Assembly: GCA_026770575.1 (NCBI GenBank)
Contig: MU657786.1
Span: 1-23,402, forward strand
Reading direction: 5' to 3'
DNA length: 23,402 bases
Source of the DNA: Pelagophyceae sp. CCMP2097
Taxonomy: Eukaryota; Sar; Pelagophyceae
The position numbers were made by a program, and so were the translations under genes. Positions within the stretch are counted from its first letter, which is position 1. Every line of letters starts with the position of its first letter. This document shows, piece after piece, positions 7,527 through 15,144 of the stretch. The notes beneath the pieces are model-generated. The model did not search any database and was not told where the DNA came from. It saw only the letters and a program-made list of their open reading frames with translations.

Positions 7527-8123
7527 TTGTTTCCACCTTTCGAGCCTCTAATCGAAGTACTGGACAGCGTCGACGACCTCCGGCGAGTCGACACGCCTCG
7601 AGGCAGGATTGCGCCGGCCGCCGCGCCGCGCACGGCCGTCGCGCTGCGCCGGGCCGCCGCGCCTTTGGCCGCCGCGCCTCCGGCCGCCGCGCCGCCGGCC
7701 GCCGCGCCTCGGGCCACCGCGCCGCCGGCCGCCGCGCCTCGGGCCACCGCGCCTCGTGCCGCGCCTTTGGCCGGGCCGGCGTCGGGCCGTGCCTTTGCGC
7801 TTTTGGGCATCGACGAACTCCGCGGCCTTGTGCAGTTCTTCGACGGCGATTCGCTGGCGAACGCCTGCGACTCTGGCGTCGTACCGCCGCCACTCTCCGG
7901 GCCCTTGAAGTTTTGGGTCGCGCGGTGGCGCCGCAACGAGAGCCTCCGCCAAGCGTTCGACTTCCTCGACCCGAGCGAGCTCGGCACGCTCGTCGCGGCA
8001 TTCTTCGGGTCCGACCCGCCGTTGGCGAGCGCCGCGTCGCGGCAAATCGAGCAGCGCGTCGCCGCGAGCCGCAAAACCACGAGGCGAAGGCTGCCCGCGC
8101 TCAGCAGGCAAGACCAAGACTAG
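7527..8123 (+). CDS. Unknown Ala/Pro-rich protein
   Basis: I do not recognise this protein. The open frame has a strong G/C third position from about 7545 to the TAG at 8121. It has no good ATG: the frame is open upstream and the given start is a TTG, so the true 5' end may lie in another exon. The N-terminal third starts hydrophobic and acidic (PPFEPLIEVLDSVDDLRRV). A long Ala/Pro tract (AAAPPAAAPPAAAPRATAPP, about residues 50-80) follows, encoded by an imperfect GCCGCCGCGCC repeat. The C-terminal ~100 residues look globular and helical (ALLGIDELRGLVQFFDGDSL...), ending in a basic tail. It is followed 93 bp later by the retropepsin gene on the same strand; no functional link is evident. Confidence 0.5.
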   Translation: MFPPFEPLIEVLDSVDDLRRVDTPRGRIAPAAAPRTAVALRRAAAPLAAAPPAAAPPAAAPRATAPPAAAPRATAPRAAPLAGPASGRAFALLGIDELRGLVQFFDGDSLANACDSGVVPPPLSGPLKFWVARWRRNESLRQAFDFLDPSELGTLVAAFFGSDPPLASAASRQIEQRVAASRKTTRRRLPALSRQDQD

Positions 8124-8164
8124 GCCGCGTCGGTGGCGCTCTCTTTGCCTCCGGCGAGGCTCTT

Positions 8165-8210
8165 CGCCTCCGGCTCCGACCGCCTCGAGGCCTCCGGCTC
8201 CGACCGCCTC
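8165..8210 (+). repeat. 21-bp direct repeat before the retropepsin start
   Basis: GCCTCCGGCTCCGACCGCCTC occurs at 8165-8185 and again at 8190-8210, just upstream of the ATG at 8217. The frame is open through it (SGSDRL twice), so it could be translated if an upstream start were used. Confidence 0.8.
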
Positions 8211-8216
8211 TTTGTC

Positions 8217-8987
8217 ATGGGCGCCGGCGCGTCGCAGGAGATTGAGGCTGCGGAGCTCCAAGAATGCTTCCGCGCGTTCAACGAGGCAAGCGACCTTTCC
8301 GCTGACGCGTTCGAGGCTTTAGTCGCGACGCACGCGCCCACGGTCTACGGCCGCGCGCAGCAGACGGGCGAGGCCGCCGCGGCGGCGGCGTCGCTCCGGC
8401 AGCAGTTTGCGACGGCGCAGGCGAAGCTGGCGGCGCGCGAAGCGGCAAAGGTGCACCTCGAGGCCGGCGCCGCCGCCGCGGCTTCGGCGGCGCAGGAGCG
8501 GGCGATGCTGCTGCGGCAGCAGCACTCGTGGGCGGCGGATCAACCGGCAAATCTGCAAAGAGGATTGGTGCACGGTATGCTGGCATCTCATTCCGTTCGT
8601 CTTTTGACGTTCCAAATCGGCGGGGAATCCGTCGTCGCCATTGTCGACACGGGCGCGGAGCGGTCCGCTTTGTCGCCGGCGGCGGCGAAGCGCTGCGGGC
8701 TTGAGCATTTGTTGGACCCGTCATTTTCAAGGACAGTGAAAGGTATCGGCTCCGCCGTCGGTTTCGGCCGAGTGCACTACTGCTGCATCGCCATCGCGTC
8801 GGTCGACTTCCACGCCGCGTTCGACGTCTTCACCTGGCCCGAAGACGTCCGCTTCGAGGGGATAATCGGGTTGGACATGCTTGTTAAAGCCAGCGCTATC
8901 GTCGACGTCGCCGCGTCCGAGCTCACGCTCACGAGCCCCGAAGGCCAGCAAGTCGCCGTCGCGCTCCGAGGCGAGACCGAGCCCTGA
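8217..8987 (+). CDS. DDI1-like retropepsin-type aspartic protease
   Basis: 256 aa from the first ATG. The C-terminal half is a retroviral-protease-type fold of the DDI1 family: beta-strand then active-site IVDTGAERSA (Asp144), the KRCGL motif at 158-162, a GxG flap-like region (KGIGSA, 175-180), a GRVHYC strand, and the conserved IIGLDML at 216-222. Family members act as homodimeric aspartyl proteases in ubiquitin-linked turnover. The usual DDI1 N-terminal ubiquitin-like domain is absent. Instead the protein starts MGAGAS, an N-myristoylation consensus (Gly2, Ser6), followed by an Ala-rich helical, probably coiled-coil region (about 50-105). This suggests a membrane-tethered protease. The GTG-started extension upstream (8133) only adds the 21-bp repeat, so I prefer 8217. 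A retroelement origin is unlikely: no reverse transcriptase or integrase is nearby. Confidence 0.85.
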   Translation: MGAGASQEIEAAELQECFRAFNEASDLSADAFEALVATHAPTVYGRAQQTGEAAAAAASLRQQFATAQAKLAAREAAKVHLEAGAAAAASAAQERAMLLRQQHSWAADQPANLQRGLVHGMLASHSVRLLTFQIGGESVVAIVDTGAERSALSPAAAKRCGLEHLLDPSFSRTVKGIGSAVGFGRVHYCCIAIASVDFHAAFDVFTWPEDVRFEGIIGLDMLVKASAIVDVAASELTLTSPEGQQVAVALRGETEP

Positions 8988-9104
8988 GCAAACCGCCGTG
9001 GGCGACCGTCGCGGAGCCGTCGCGGAGCCGACGTGCGCGCGGCGTGGAGCAGACGCGCGCGTCCATAATTTGATGACCTCATTTAAAAAGGTGTGGAGAG
9101 CTGC

Positions 9105-9235
9105 AGGGCTCCAGTCGCATCCACGGACTGCGCACCTGCGTCTCCCGGTCGCCGTGACCCTCGCGCTTGCGGGGCTTGGAATACGATCGAATTTGTTCCG
9201 ACTTTTGGCGACCAGAACGAGACAAATTTGTCCAA
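9105..9235 (+). repeat. Diverged ~130-bp segment shared with 13770-13890
   Basis: CTCCCGGTCGCCGTGACCCT with flanking CCACGG..TGC and a downstream CTTGGAATA...GGCGACCA recurs in the same order and strand before the VDE-like gene. Identity is partial, with indels. It could be an old duplicated 5' flank or a repeat end; I see no gene in it. Confidence 0.5.
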
Positions 9236-9237
9236 AC

Positions 9238-10115
9238 GGGACGGAACCGGGCCTCGAGCCTCGACGGTCCTCGACGGACCCTCGGCGGACCCTCGGCGTT
9301 CCTCTATGGTCTATGCAGGCCCCTCGACGAATCGTCCGGGCCTCGACGGTCCTGTTCAGACCATCGACGGCCTTGTTCAGACCCACTACGTTCTCCGTGG
9401 GCTTTATATGGTCCTCTACGGACCCGGCACGGTCCGGCCTGGTCGTCGATGGTCCTATGCGGACCCTCGACGGTCGTCGATGGTCCTATGCGGACCCTCG
9501 ACGGTCGTCGACGGACCCGACACGGTCCGACTGACGGCCCTCTATAGACCCTCTACGGTCCTCGACGGACCCTCGACGGTCCGGCCTGGTCGTCGATGGT
9601 TCAATGCGGACCCTCGACGGTCCTTTCTGGACCCGGCACGGTCCGACTGGGCGTCGACGGTCCTCTGTGGACCCTCTACGGTCCTCTACAGACCCTCTGC
9701 GGTCTCCGTGTGCTCTACATGGTCCTCAATGGATCCTCGACGGACCGCCCGGAACTCGACGATTTTACGCAGACCTTTGACGGTCCGCTTGTGACTCGAC
9801 GGGTCATACTGACCCTTTTCTTGCGGATACGGACCCTCGGCAGCCTCTCCGGACTTGGAACGGTCCTCGACAGACCCGGCACGGTCCGACAGGCCCTCTA
9901 CGGTTCTCTGTGGACCCTCGACGTTCCTCTATGCAGGCCCCTCGACGAATCGACTGGGTCTCGGCTGTTCTCATCAGACCCTCGGCGGTCCACATGGGCC
10001 TCGGCGGTCCTCTGTGGGCCCTCAGTGGGTCCTCTGCAGACCCTCGGTGGTCCTCTACAGACCCTCGACGTTCCGATTGAGCCTCGACGGGCCTCGCCGG
10101 ACCCTCGACGGCCAG
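9238..10115 (+). repeat. ~880-bp degenerate array of GGACC-CTCGAC-GGTCC units
   Basis: The motif GGACCCTCGACGGTCC and close variants (GGACCCGGCACGGTCC, GGACCCTCTACGGTCC) recur throughout at roughly 16-30 bp spacing, alternating with TCCTCTAYGG-type spacers. Each unit is an imperfect palindrome (GGACC..GGTCC). Long open frames exist in all three plus-strand frames, because the motif rarely makes stops; I do not believe any of them is a gene. No other structure is visible in this stretch. Confidence 0.85.
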
Positions 10116-10125
10116 GCCCTCGACG

Positions 10126-10968
10126 ATGCGCCGCTTCCTCCCCGCGGCGATCCTGCGGCGGCTCGCGCCGCCGGCGGGCGCCCTCGGCGCGGTATCTGGC
10201 TCGCCGACGATAGCATCTGGCTTGCCGACGATGACGGCCGCCGTCGACGTGGTGCGGCACGCCAACGCGGCGCACGCCGCCGCAAACGCGGCGCACGCCG
10301 CCGCAGCAGCCGCCGCGATCAACGCGCTCGACCGGGCCTTTGAGGTCGAAAAGGTCCTCTCGAAGCGTCCGTGAAGTCGCACGTGGCCTCGCGGCAAACG
10401 ACGTCGTAGGTCCGACTCGCGAGCGACCGCCGGGCCCTCGACGATGACTGCGCGGCGGTCGACTCCGAAAAGGCGCGCATGAGGGTGGCCATGCCGCCAA
10501 AGGACGATGTCGTGATCCTCGACGTCGGTGGCGTCCTGTTCAAGACGTCACGCGCCGTGCTCGCCAAGGTGCCCGACTCCATGCTCGGCCGCATCTTCGG
10601 GCGCTGCGACGATGCGCAGCAGCCCGCCGACGGGGCGTTCTTCATCGACCGCAACGGCGGGCACTTCGAGTTCATCCTAGACTTCCTGCGCGACTTCGAT
10701 GCGCCGGCCACGCAAAAGGCGATCCGCGCGCTGCCCGAGGCCGCACAGGACGCGATGGTGCGGGAGCTGGACTACTTTGGCCTCAAAGCGACAGTGCTCG
10801 GCGCGCGGCCGTGGACAGAAGGCGCCGTGTTTCGACCGGGGCCGGAGATGAACGAAGAATGTTGTGATTATGCCGCAGCGCTTGCTGGAGGGCGTCTCAT
10901 GAGCTCATGGTCTTTGGCGGTATTAGATTAGGGTCACGGTCTTTTCAAGCTGTGAGGCGTGAGGGTTG
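10126..10968 (+). pseudogene. Broken BTB-kelch gene, full extent
   Basis: Three coding segments fit one gene but lie in different frames. First, an Ala/His-rich helical N-terminus (10126-10374, ending INALDRAFEVEKVL). Second, in the BTB frame from about 10355, an upstream part crossed by TAG near 10412, then VRLASDRRALDDDCAAVDSE running directly into the BTB domain. Third, a kelch motif whose LMVFGG core is restored only if eight extra bases at 10899-10906 are ignored; that frame then ends at TGA near 10966. Undetected introns could explain the first frame change but hardly the 8-bp insertion within a motif. The downstream kelch gene (to 13391) may be a relative or its displaced 3' part. Confidence 0.55.
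10479..10931 (+). CDS. BTB/POZ (T1-type) domain protein, truncated in its first kelch repeat
   Basis: 150 aa. Residues 10-75 match the BTB T1/KCTD type: VVILDVGGVLFKTSRAVL, then MLGRIFG, FFIDRNGGHFEFILDFLRDF. These domains oligomerise and often act as cullin-3 adaptors or channel assembly domains. Residues 115-140 (AVFRPGPEMNEE...AGGRLM) begin a kelch blade, so the ancestral protein was probably BTB plus kelch. The frame is lost at an 8-bp insertion (10899-10906) and stops after SSWSLAVLD. Without those bases the next codons read MVFGG, the expected blade core. The ATG at 10479 is internal: coding-like sequence in the same frame continues upstream to a TAG near 10412. Confidence 0.75.
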   Translation: MRVAMPPKDDVVILDVGGVLFKTSRAVLAKVPDSMLGRIFGRCDDAQQPADGAFFIDRNGGHFEFILDFLRDFDAPATQKAIRALPEAAQDAMVRELDYFGLKATVLGARPWTEGAVFRPGPEMNEECCDYAAALAGGRLMSSWSLAVLD

Positions 10969-10985
10969 ATTATTTATATCCCGGG
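10951..10985 (+). repeat. Motif inverted relative to 2117-2150
   Basis: TGTGAGGCGTGAGGGTTGAT followed by TATTTATATCCCGGG; see 2117-2150. It overlaps the end of the broken BTB-kelch gene, so it could be an element that truncated it. Confidence 0.5.
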
Positions 10986-11078
10986 AAAGACTGTCGCAGA
11001 CGCGGACAGTAGACCGGGCTGGCCGCCGGCCCTAAGCAGGAGCGACGATCGGGGTCGTCCGCCTCACTGAATGGAACC

Positions 11079-11297
11079 CCGGTCGGTTTTAGACAGCACC
11101 GATGTCTGCCGGCTGGTATATTCTTCCGGCGGCTCAGTTCGAGGGCGGGCGGGCCTTGTTCTCGCACGTCGAGGCGTCTGGTGGCTGGCTAGGCACACCA
11201 GCATATTGTGGGCCGGCGGACGGCGTGGCCGATGTTTGGGTTGGAAGTGGTGCGCAGTGGAGAGGAGGAAGTAGTGCCCGCCGCGGTGCAGGTCGAG
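11079..11297 (+). repeat. 219-bp direct duplication, copy 1
   Basis: Matches 12367-12585 with about seven substitutions and no gaps; similarity resumes after a short unequal stretch at 11328-11350 against 12596-12618. The plus-strand open frame (MSAGWYILPAAQFEGG...) differs from copy 2 almost only by amino-acid-changing substitutions, so I see no sign that this frame is conserved as protein. From 10985 to 12356 I recognise no gene: there is this repeat, a 12-bp tandem array and otherwise plain sequence. Confidence 0.9.
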
Positions 11298-11528
11298 AGG
11301 TGTGAGAAGAATAAAAAAGAAAAACGTGTCCAGGAAGAGCATGTCACCGAGAGTCCCGCTCCATGCGCTATCTCATCGTATTCAATGGTCAATATACCAT
11401 GGGCCCAAGCGGGTTAAAGTACAATCACGTCGGTGACGAACACCGGGTCCACCACGATGCCGGCATGTTGTGGAAACAACAGATTGAGAGCAGGTCCAGG
11501 AGAATAACATGACAACGATGGTCCCAGG

Positions 11529-11634
11529 GCTGCGAGCCCGGCTGCGGGCCCGGCTGCGGGCCCGGCTGTGGGCCCGGCTGCGGGCCCGGCTGTGGGCCCA
11601 GCTGCGGGCCCGGCTGCGGGCCCGGCTTCGGGCA
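11529..11634 (+). repeat. 12-bp tandem array (CTGCGGGCCCGG)n
   Basis: About nine imperfect copies. Twelve bases keep all frames open, giving Leu-Arg-Ala-Arg, Ala-Ala-Gly-Pro and similar shadow peptides on both strands. I do not call a gene here. Confidence 0.9.
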
Positions 11635-12251
11635 GCGCCGGGTCCGCACGACGCCGTCTGGCGGCATGGGCACGAGCGGGTCCAAGCGGTGCAGGTCTAG
11701 GCCGAGCGCCGGGTACGCGTTGCGCCAGACGCCTAAGCAGTGAGGTAAAACGGCTGTAGGGAAAGGGCAAAACCGCCTCAGGGCCACGGGAGAGTTCGGG
11801 GTTTCGGGACTGCCCGGAGCACGTGCGCCTGGCTCCGGTGAACGAGGTCGCGAGGTGCGCCCGCGCTCAGGAGGACGAGGTGCGGCGCTTGAGGTTGTCA
11901 GGAGCAGTCATCGTTGTTTTGCTTCTGTGGTATAGATATGCGTGTAGGGGAGGGGGAGAATAAGACTTTTCCTGAATAAGACCGGAATTGGCGAGGAAAA
12001 CGTGCCCGCCCGCGCACGGCCTGCACCCGCCCCCGAAGGCAGTCGCAGAAGGCCCCCATACCCGGCGGTGTCCGCCGGGTCTCGGAGCCCCCCCCCCTCA
12101 GCCGCTGTTTCTGGCTCTCGGTCGTCGCGCGGCTGGGCCAACGGCCCAACCAGCTCCGCCTCGGGGGACTCCAACAGCGGTTGTAACGATGGGGATTGAT
12201 TTAAATGCGAATCCCTCCGAACATTCTTTTTACTTTCGGGAGAAGGCAAGG

Positions 12252-12284
12252 TGCTCGAGAGATGCTCGAGAGATGCTCGAGAGG
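12252..12284 (+). repeat. 11-bp tandem repeat x3
   Basis: TGCTCGAGAGA at 12252 and 12263, and TGCTCGAGAGG at 12274. Confidence 0.9.
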
Positions 12285-12356
12285 CGCCGAGCGCGTTCAT
12301 CTAGGACCGCGCTCGTCGTCTCCACGCCCCGTATAGGCGCGATAACTCGGCGCGCG

Positions 12357-12366
12357 NNNNNNNNNN
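12357..12366. other. Assembly gap (10 N)
   Basis: Ten consecutive N. The second copy of the 219-bp duplication begins at the first known base after the gap. The true distance, and even the adjacency of the two sides, are therefore uncertain. Confidence 1.
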
Positions 12367-12585
12367 CCGGTCGGTTTTAGACAGCACCGATGTCTGCCGG
12401 CTGGTATATTCTTCCGGCGGCTCAGTTCGAGGGCGGGCGGGCCTTGTTATCGCACGTCGAGTCGTTTGATGGCTGGCTAGGCATACCAGCATATTGTGGG
12501 CCGGCGGACGGCGTGGCCGATGTTTGGGTTGGAAGTGGGGCGCGGTGGAGAGGAGGAAGTAGTGCCCGCCGCGGTGCAGGTCGAG
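12367..12585 (+). repeat. 219-bp direct duplication, copy 2
   Basis: About 97% identical to 11079-11297. Here the plus frame runs on without a stop into the kelch coding region, whereas copy 1 ends in a TGA after about 65 codons. This makes copy 2 a possible 5' exon or simply a chance open frame. Confidence 0.9.
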
Positions 12586-13391
12586 GCCGGGCGCCAGGTC
12601 CAGGAAGAACATGTCAACGATGGTCCCAGGCTGTAGCTTCAAAGACGACGAAAGTGCTCGACACGCAGACGATGGCCTTTACAGCTGGGCCGGACATGCT
12701 CACGACGCGATATGGATGTGCAGCCGTCCATCTCGACGCAGATCGGGTGCTGGTTGTGGGTGGAACGGGTGCCGACAACGAAGTTTTAAACACGACGGAG
12801 ATCTTCCACCTCTCGACGCGCACGTTCGCGCCGGCACCAAACATGCAATCGCCACGAACACATTGTGCTGTCGTCGCACTCGACGCTCGCAGGATCCTCG
12901 TCGCGGGCGGCTATAATGGCGCGTCTGAACTGTCGAGCACGGAAATCCCCAGCCTCGACACGATGGCCTTTGCGCCGGGGCCCGCCATGGCCACTCCACG
13001 CGACGGATGCGCGGCCGTCGCGCTCGACGAGCACCGCGTTATGGTGGCTGGTGGTGAATCAGATACAAAGCATTTGAATACAACGGAGATCCTCGACGTC
13101 CGGACCATGTCGTTCGCGCCCGGTCCGTCGATGAGCTCGGAACGCGATGGATGCGCGGCCGTGTCTGTCGACGCGCAGCACGTCCTCGTCATCGGCGGGC
13201 AGGACTTGTCAGGCACGGCGTTGGCCACGACGGAGCTCCTCGACGTGGCGACGATGGCTTTCGCACCCGGGCCGACGATGCAGAACGAGCGCGGTCGATG
13301 CGTCGCCAGTCGGCTCGACGCCGCGGACGGTCAGCCGCGCATCCTCGTGCTGGGGGGGGACATTCACAGCCCCACATTTGAAAAATCTTAG
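12390..13391 (+). CDS. Kelch-repeat protein with in-frame TAG at its end
   Basis: The kelch part starts near 12650. Four full ~48-residue blades and a partial fifth follow, each of the form F-x-PGP-x-M......R..CAAV.LD...VLV.GG......L.TTEI. Kelch blades build a beta-propeller for protein binding. The N-terminal ~85 residues come from the 219-bp duplicated segment and are not kelch-like; the true start is uncertain and may be a spliced exon beyond the gap. The frame ends at TAG 13389-13391. The next in-frame codons read LLAVEAKVRLAAP to a TGA at 13431, and alignment with earlier blades (ELLDVATMAFAPGP) places the TAG where Glu is expected, suggesting GAG to TAG. The preceding BTB segment may be a related or former part. 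Confidence 0.75.
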   Translation: MSAGWYILPAAQFEGGRALLSHVESFDGWLGIPAYCGPADGVADVWVGSGARWRGGSSARRGAGRGRAPGPGRTCQRWSQAVASKTTKVLDTQTMAFTAGPDMLTTRYGCAAVHLDADRVLVVGGTGADNEVLNTTEIFHLSTRTFAPAPNMQSPRTHCAVVALDARRILVAGGYNGASELSSTEIPSLDTMAFAPGPAMATPRDGCAAVALDEHRVMVAGGESDTKHLNTTEILDVRTMSFAPGPSMSSERDGCAAVSVDAQHVLVIGGQDLSGTALATTELLDVATMAFAPGPTMQNERGRCVASRLDAADGQPRILVLGGDIHSPTFEKS

Positions 13392-13433
13392 CTGCTCGCC
13401 GTCGAGGCGAAAGTGCGCCTGGCCGCGCCCTGA

Positions 13434-14020
13434 GCGTGACTGCCGGACCCACGCCGCACACGCCTCGACAAGAAGAGGCGACCCTCCCAGGGACGCCTCC
13501 ACAGCCCCCGACCACGACCCAATGATAATCGCGAGCTCCTGCTATACTACAAACTTCGACGGAGTCGTACCGAGACGAGGCCAGTCGCATAGAGGCATCG
13601 GTCACTCACGGCTTCGCCCGACTCCATCCACCGGGGTGTTTCCCGAGTCTCGAGGGTGTCCTACGAGCCCCAACACGAGGGTACTAGGCTATACGGACCC
13701 GGGTCGATCAAATCATCGCGTATACGATTCCTTGAAGAACCCAAAGGTGTGGAACTTCAGGGTGGTGCTCAGTGGTCCACGGGATGCACGCCTGCGCGCT
13801 CCCGGTGGCCGTGACCCTGCTTGCAGTTGACAAGGTGACTTAGGTGAGCTGAGGTCCTTGGAATATGTTCTGCTTTTTCGGCGACCAACACCGCCGACAA
13901 GTCCGCCGACCGAAGATGCGAGGACTCAGAAGGAACACGCTCGGGTGAGATGACAGCATCCTCGTCGGCCTCGGCTGGTGCTGCGTCGGCCTGGGCGAGG
14001 CGACGACGCAACGAGGTCTG
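13434..14020. other. Intergenic stretch before the VDE-like gene
   Basis: About 590 bp. 13770-13890 is a diverged copy of 9105-9235. I could not identify a convincing first exon for the VDE-like gene: ATGs at 13865 and 13915 share a frame that stops at TGA after a possible GGGTGAGA donor near 13943, but I found no in-phase acceptor at a reasonable distance. Confidence 0.5.
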
Positions 14021-14378
14021 GTGTCGCGGCGAGGCCTGGTCCCTATAGTCGCCTGGACGGCGTCTGCAATATCTGCACCCGCTTGCGCGGAAAGCGTGGT
14101 CCCGTGCCTCGTGCAAGAGTGCGGCCCGGAGGTCGCGGCGTGTATCGGAAACGCGGACTGTTTCGGCGCGGCGGCGTGCCTCGCGCGCTGCGGCGGCGAG
14201 GGGCCGTGTCAAGTCCGCTGCCAGCAGCTTTTCGAAAGCGCCGCCCTCGACGACTTTAACGCCTGCGCGGTGGACAAGTGCATCCCGACGCGCGTCGATG
14301 TGTCGTTCCTGGAGCCGCCAAGATCGAGCGTACTGAAAACGTTTGACGTTTCCACGCTCGAGGGCAAGTGGTTCATCA
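14021..14378 (+). CDS. Violaxanthin de-epoxidase-like protein, N-terminal part (interrupted)
   Basis: VDE works in the thylakoid lumen, removing epoxide groups from violaxanthin or diadinoxanthin in photoprotection. This part has a hydrophobic AWTASAISAPACAE stretch like a lumenal cleavage site, then the Cys-rich VDE domain with 11 cysteines (pattern VPCLVQECGPEVAACIGNAD, CARC..CQVRC, NACAVDKCIP). It continues to the strand that opens the lipocalin domain (FDVSTLEGKWFI). The frame then runs into an inserted element and stops at 14404. The start is a GTG in an open frame; a bipartite plastid presequence is expected upstream but not found. The rest of the protein resumes at 15145. VDE proper and VDE-like/related proteins are not distinguishable here with certainty. 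Confidence 0.85.
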
Positions 14379-14785
14379 CAAGGCACAACGACAGCTATGC
14401 ATAGGCACGATCGATATTTGCCGGGATTTTTGCCGAAACGATAATCGGCGATATTTCATCGACATTTGCCGGGATTACCGGGAAAATCGTCGTTATTTGC
14501 TAGACTCAACACAATCTGACGCTCGCAAATACCATGTTTTTCGTCATTTCGCAATTTAATATCTCAATAAAGGCATATTTAAGATTTAATTAAATCTTAT
14601 TTACGTTTGTTTTAACATATTTCTCAATAAAGATTTTATAAAATCTTAATTTTGCCTTTATTGAGATATTTAAGTGTAAAAAAGTCGATAATCGTCGATT
14701 CCCAGTCGATATTTGCCGGGATTCCTGTCGATAGTATCGACCGATATTTGCCGGAAAAGCCATCCATAGGCGTCGTTGTGCCTTG
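14379..14785. mobile_element. 407-bp TIR element in the VDE-like gene, 8-bp target duplication
   Basis: Perfect 14-bp TIRs (CAAGGCACAACGAC at 14379 and its complement ending 14785) are flanked by GTTCATCA on both sides (14371-14378, 14786-14793). The element is AT-rich, unlike the gene. It repeats GATATTTGCCGGGAT-type motifs near both ends and has an internal 18-bp inverted repeat (14558-14575, 14653-14670). There is no coding sequence. An 8-bp duplication fits hAT-like transposition and is also a feature discussed for algal introner elements; the superfamily is not proven. Confidence 0.9.
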
Positions 14786-14797
14786 GTTCATCAGCGC

Positions 14798-15144
14798 TAA
14801 GGATTTCCCGTAGTATCGTTTCAAATCCCTTCAAATGTCGTTTGCCAATATCGTCATGATGTCGAGGTTTCCACTTCAAATGTCGTCGGAAAGATCGGAA
14901 TTATCTCCAAATAAAGTACATGCAAAAGCCGCAAAAGCCGCAAATGTCGTCGGAATCTCCCTTAAAGTCCCCTGATGACGGATTAACCCCCGAGTTAAAA
15001 TTCTGATGCCTTGGTTTGAGGCTCCAGAGCGGCCCATGTCGGCCGTCTATCGTCATATTCACTTCAATTGTCGTCGGAAAGATCCCCCTCTTGGAAACAC
15101 TTCAAATGTCGAAAAAATATATCTAATCCTACGGGAAATCCTTA
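14798..15144. mobile_element. 347-bp TIR element directly after the first, 8-bp target duplication
   Basis: Perfect 16-bp TIRs (TAAGGATTTCCCGTAG at 14798-14813 and its complement at 15129-15144) are flanked by ATCAGCGC on both sides (14790-14797, 15145-15152). Its left target duplication overlaps the right target duplication of the first element, so both hit the same few codons. A 26-bp internal direct repeat (ACTTCAAATGTCGTCGGAAA-like) occurs at about 14872 and 15061. No coding sequence. Confidence 0.9.

Noticed and set aside
8217..8987. Fragment of an LTR retrotransposon (because of the retropepsin domain)
   Set aside because: The motifs beyond DTGA (KRCGL, IIGLDML) are those of DDI1, and no reverse transcriptase, RNase H, integrase or LTR is nearby.
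8881..10213. Long plus-strand open frames across the GGACC/GGTCC array
   Set aside because: Openness in all three frames is a property of the stop-poor repeat unit; no frame shows consistent codon bias.
11102..11305. Open frame MSAGWYILPAAQ... in the 219-bp duplication as a conserved small gene
   Set aside because: Differences between the two copies are almost all amino-acid changing in this frame, so there is no sign of protein conservation.
11908..12300. Minus-strand 130-residue open frame starting MNALGASRASLEHLS
   Set aside because: It has an ATG and no stop but lacks the strong third-position G/C bias of the real genes and has no recognisable domain. It also crosses the 11-bp tandem repeat.
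14379..15144. The two VDE elements as ordinary canonical introns
   Set aside because: No GT-AG pair within or beside the 8-bp duplications removes either element while keeping the conserved WFISAG residues; only an in-frame variant that loses them is possible. Left open in the findings.
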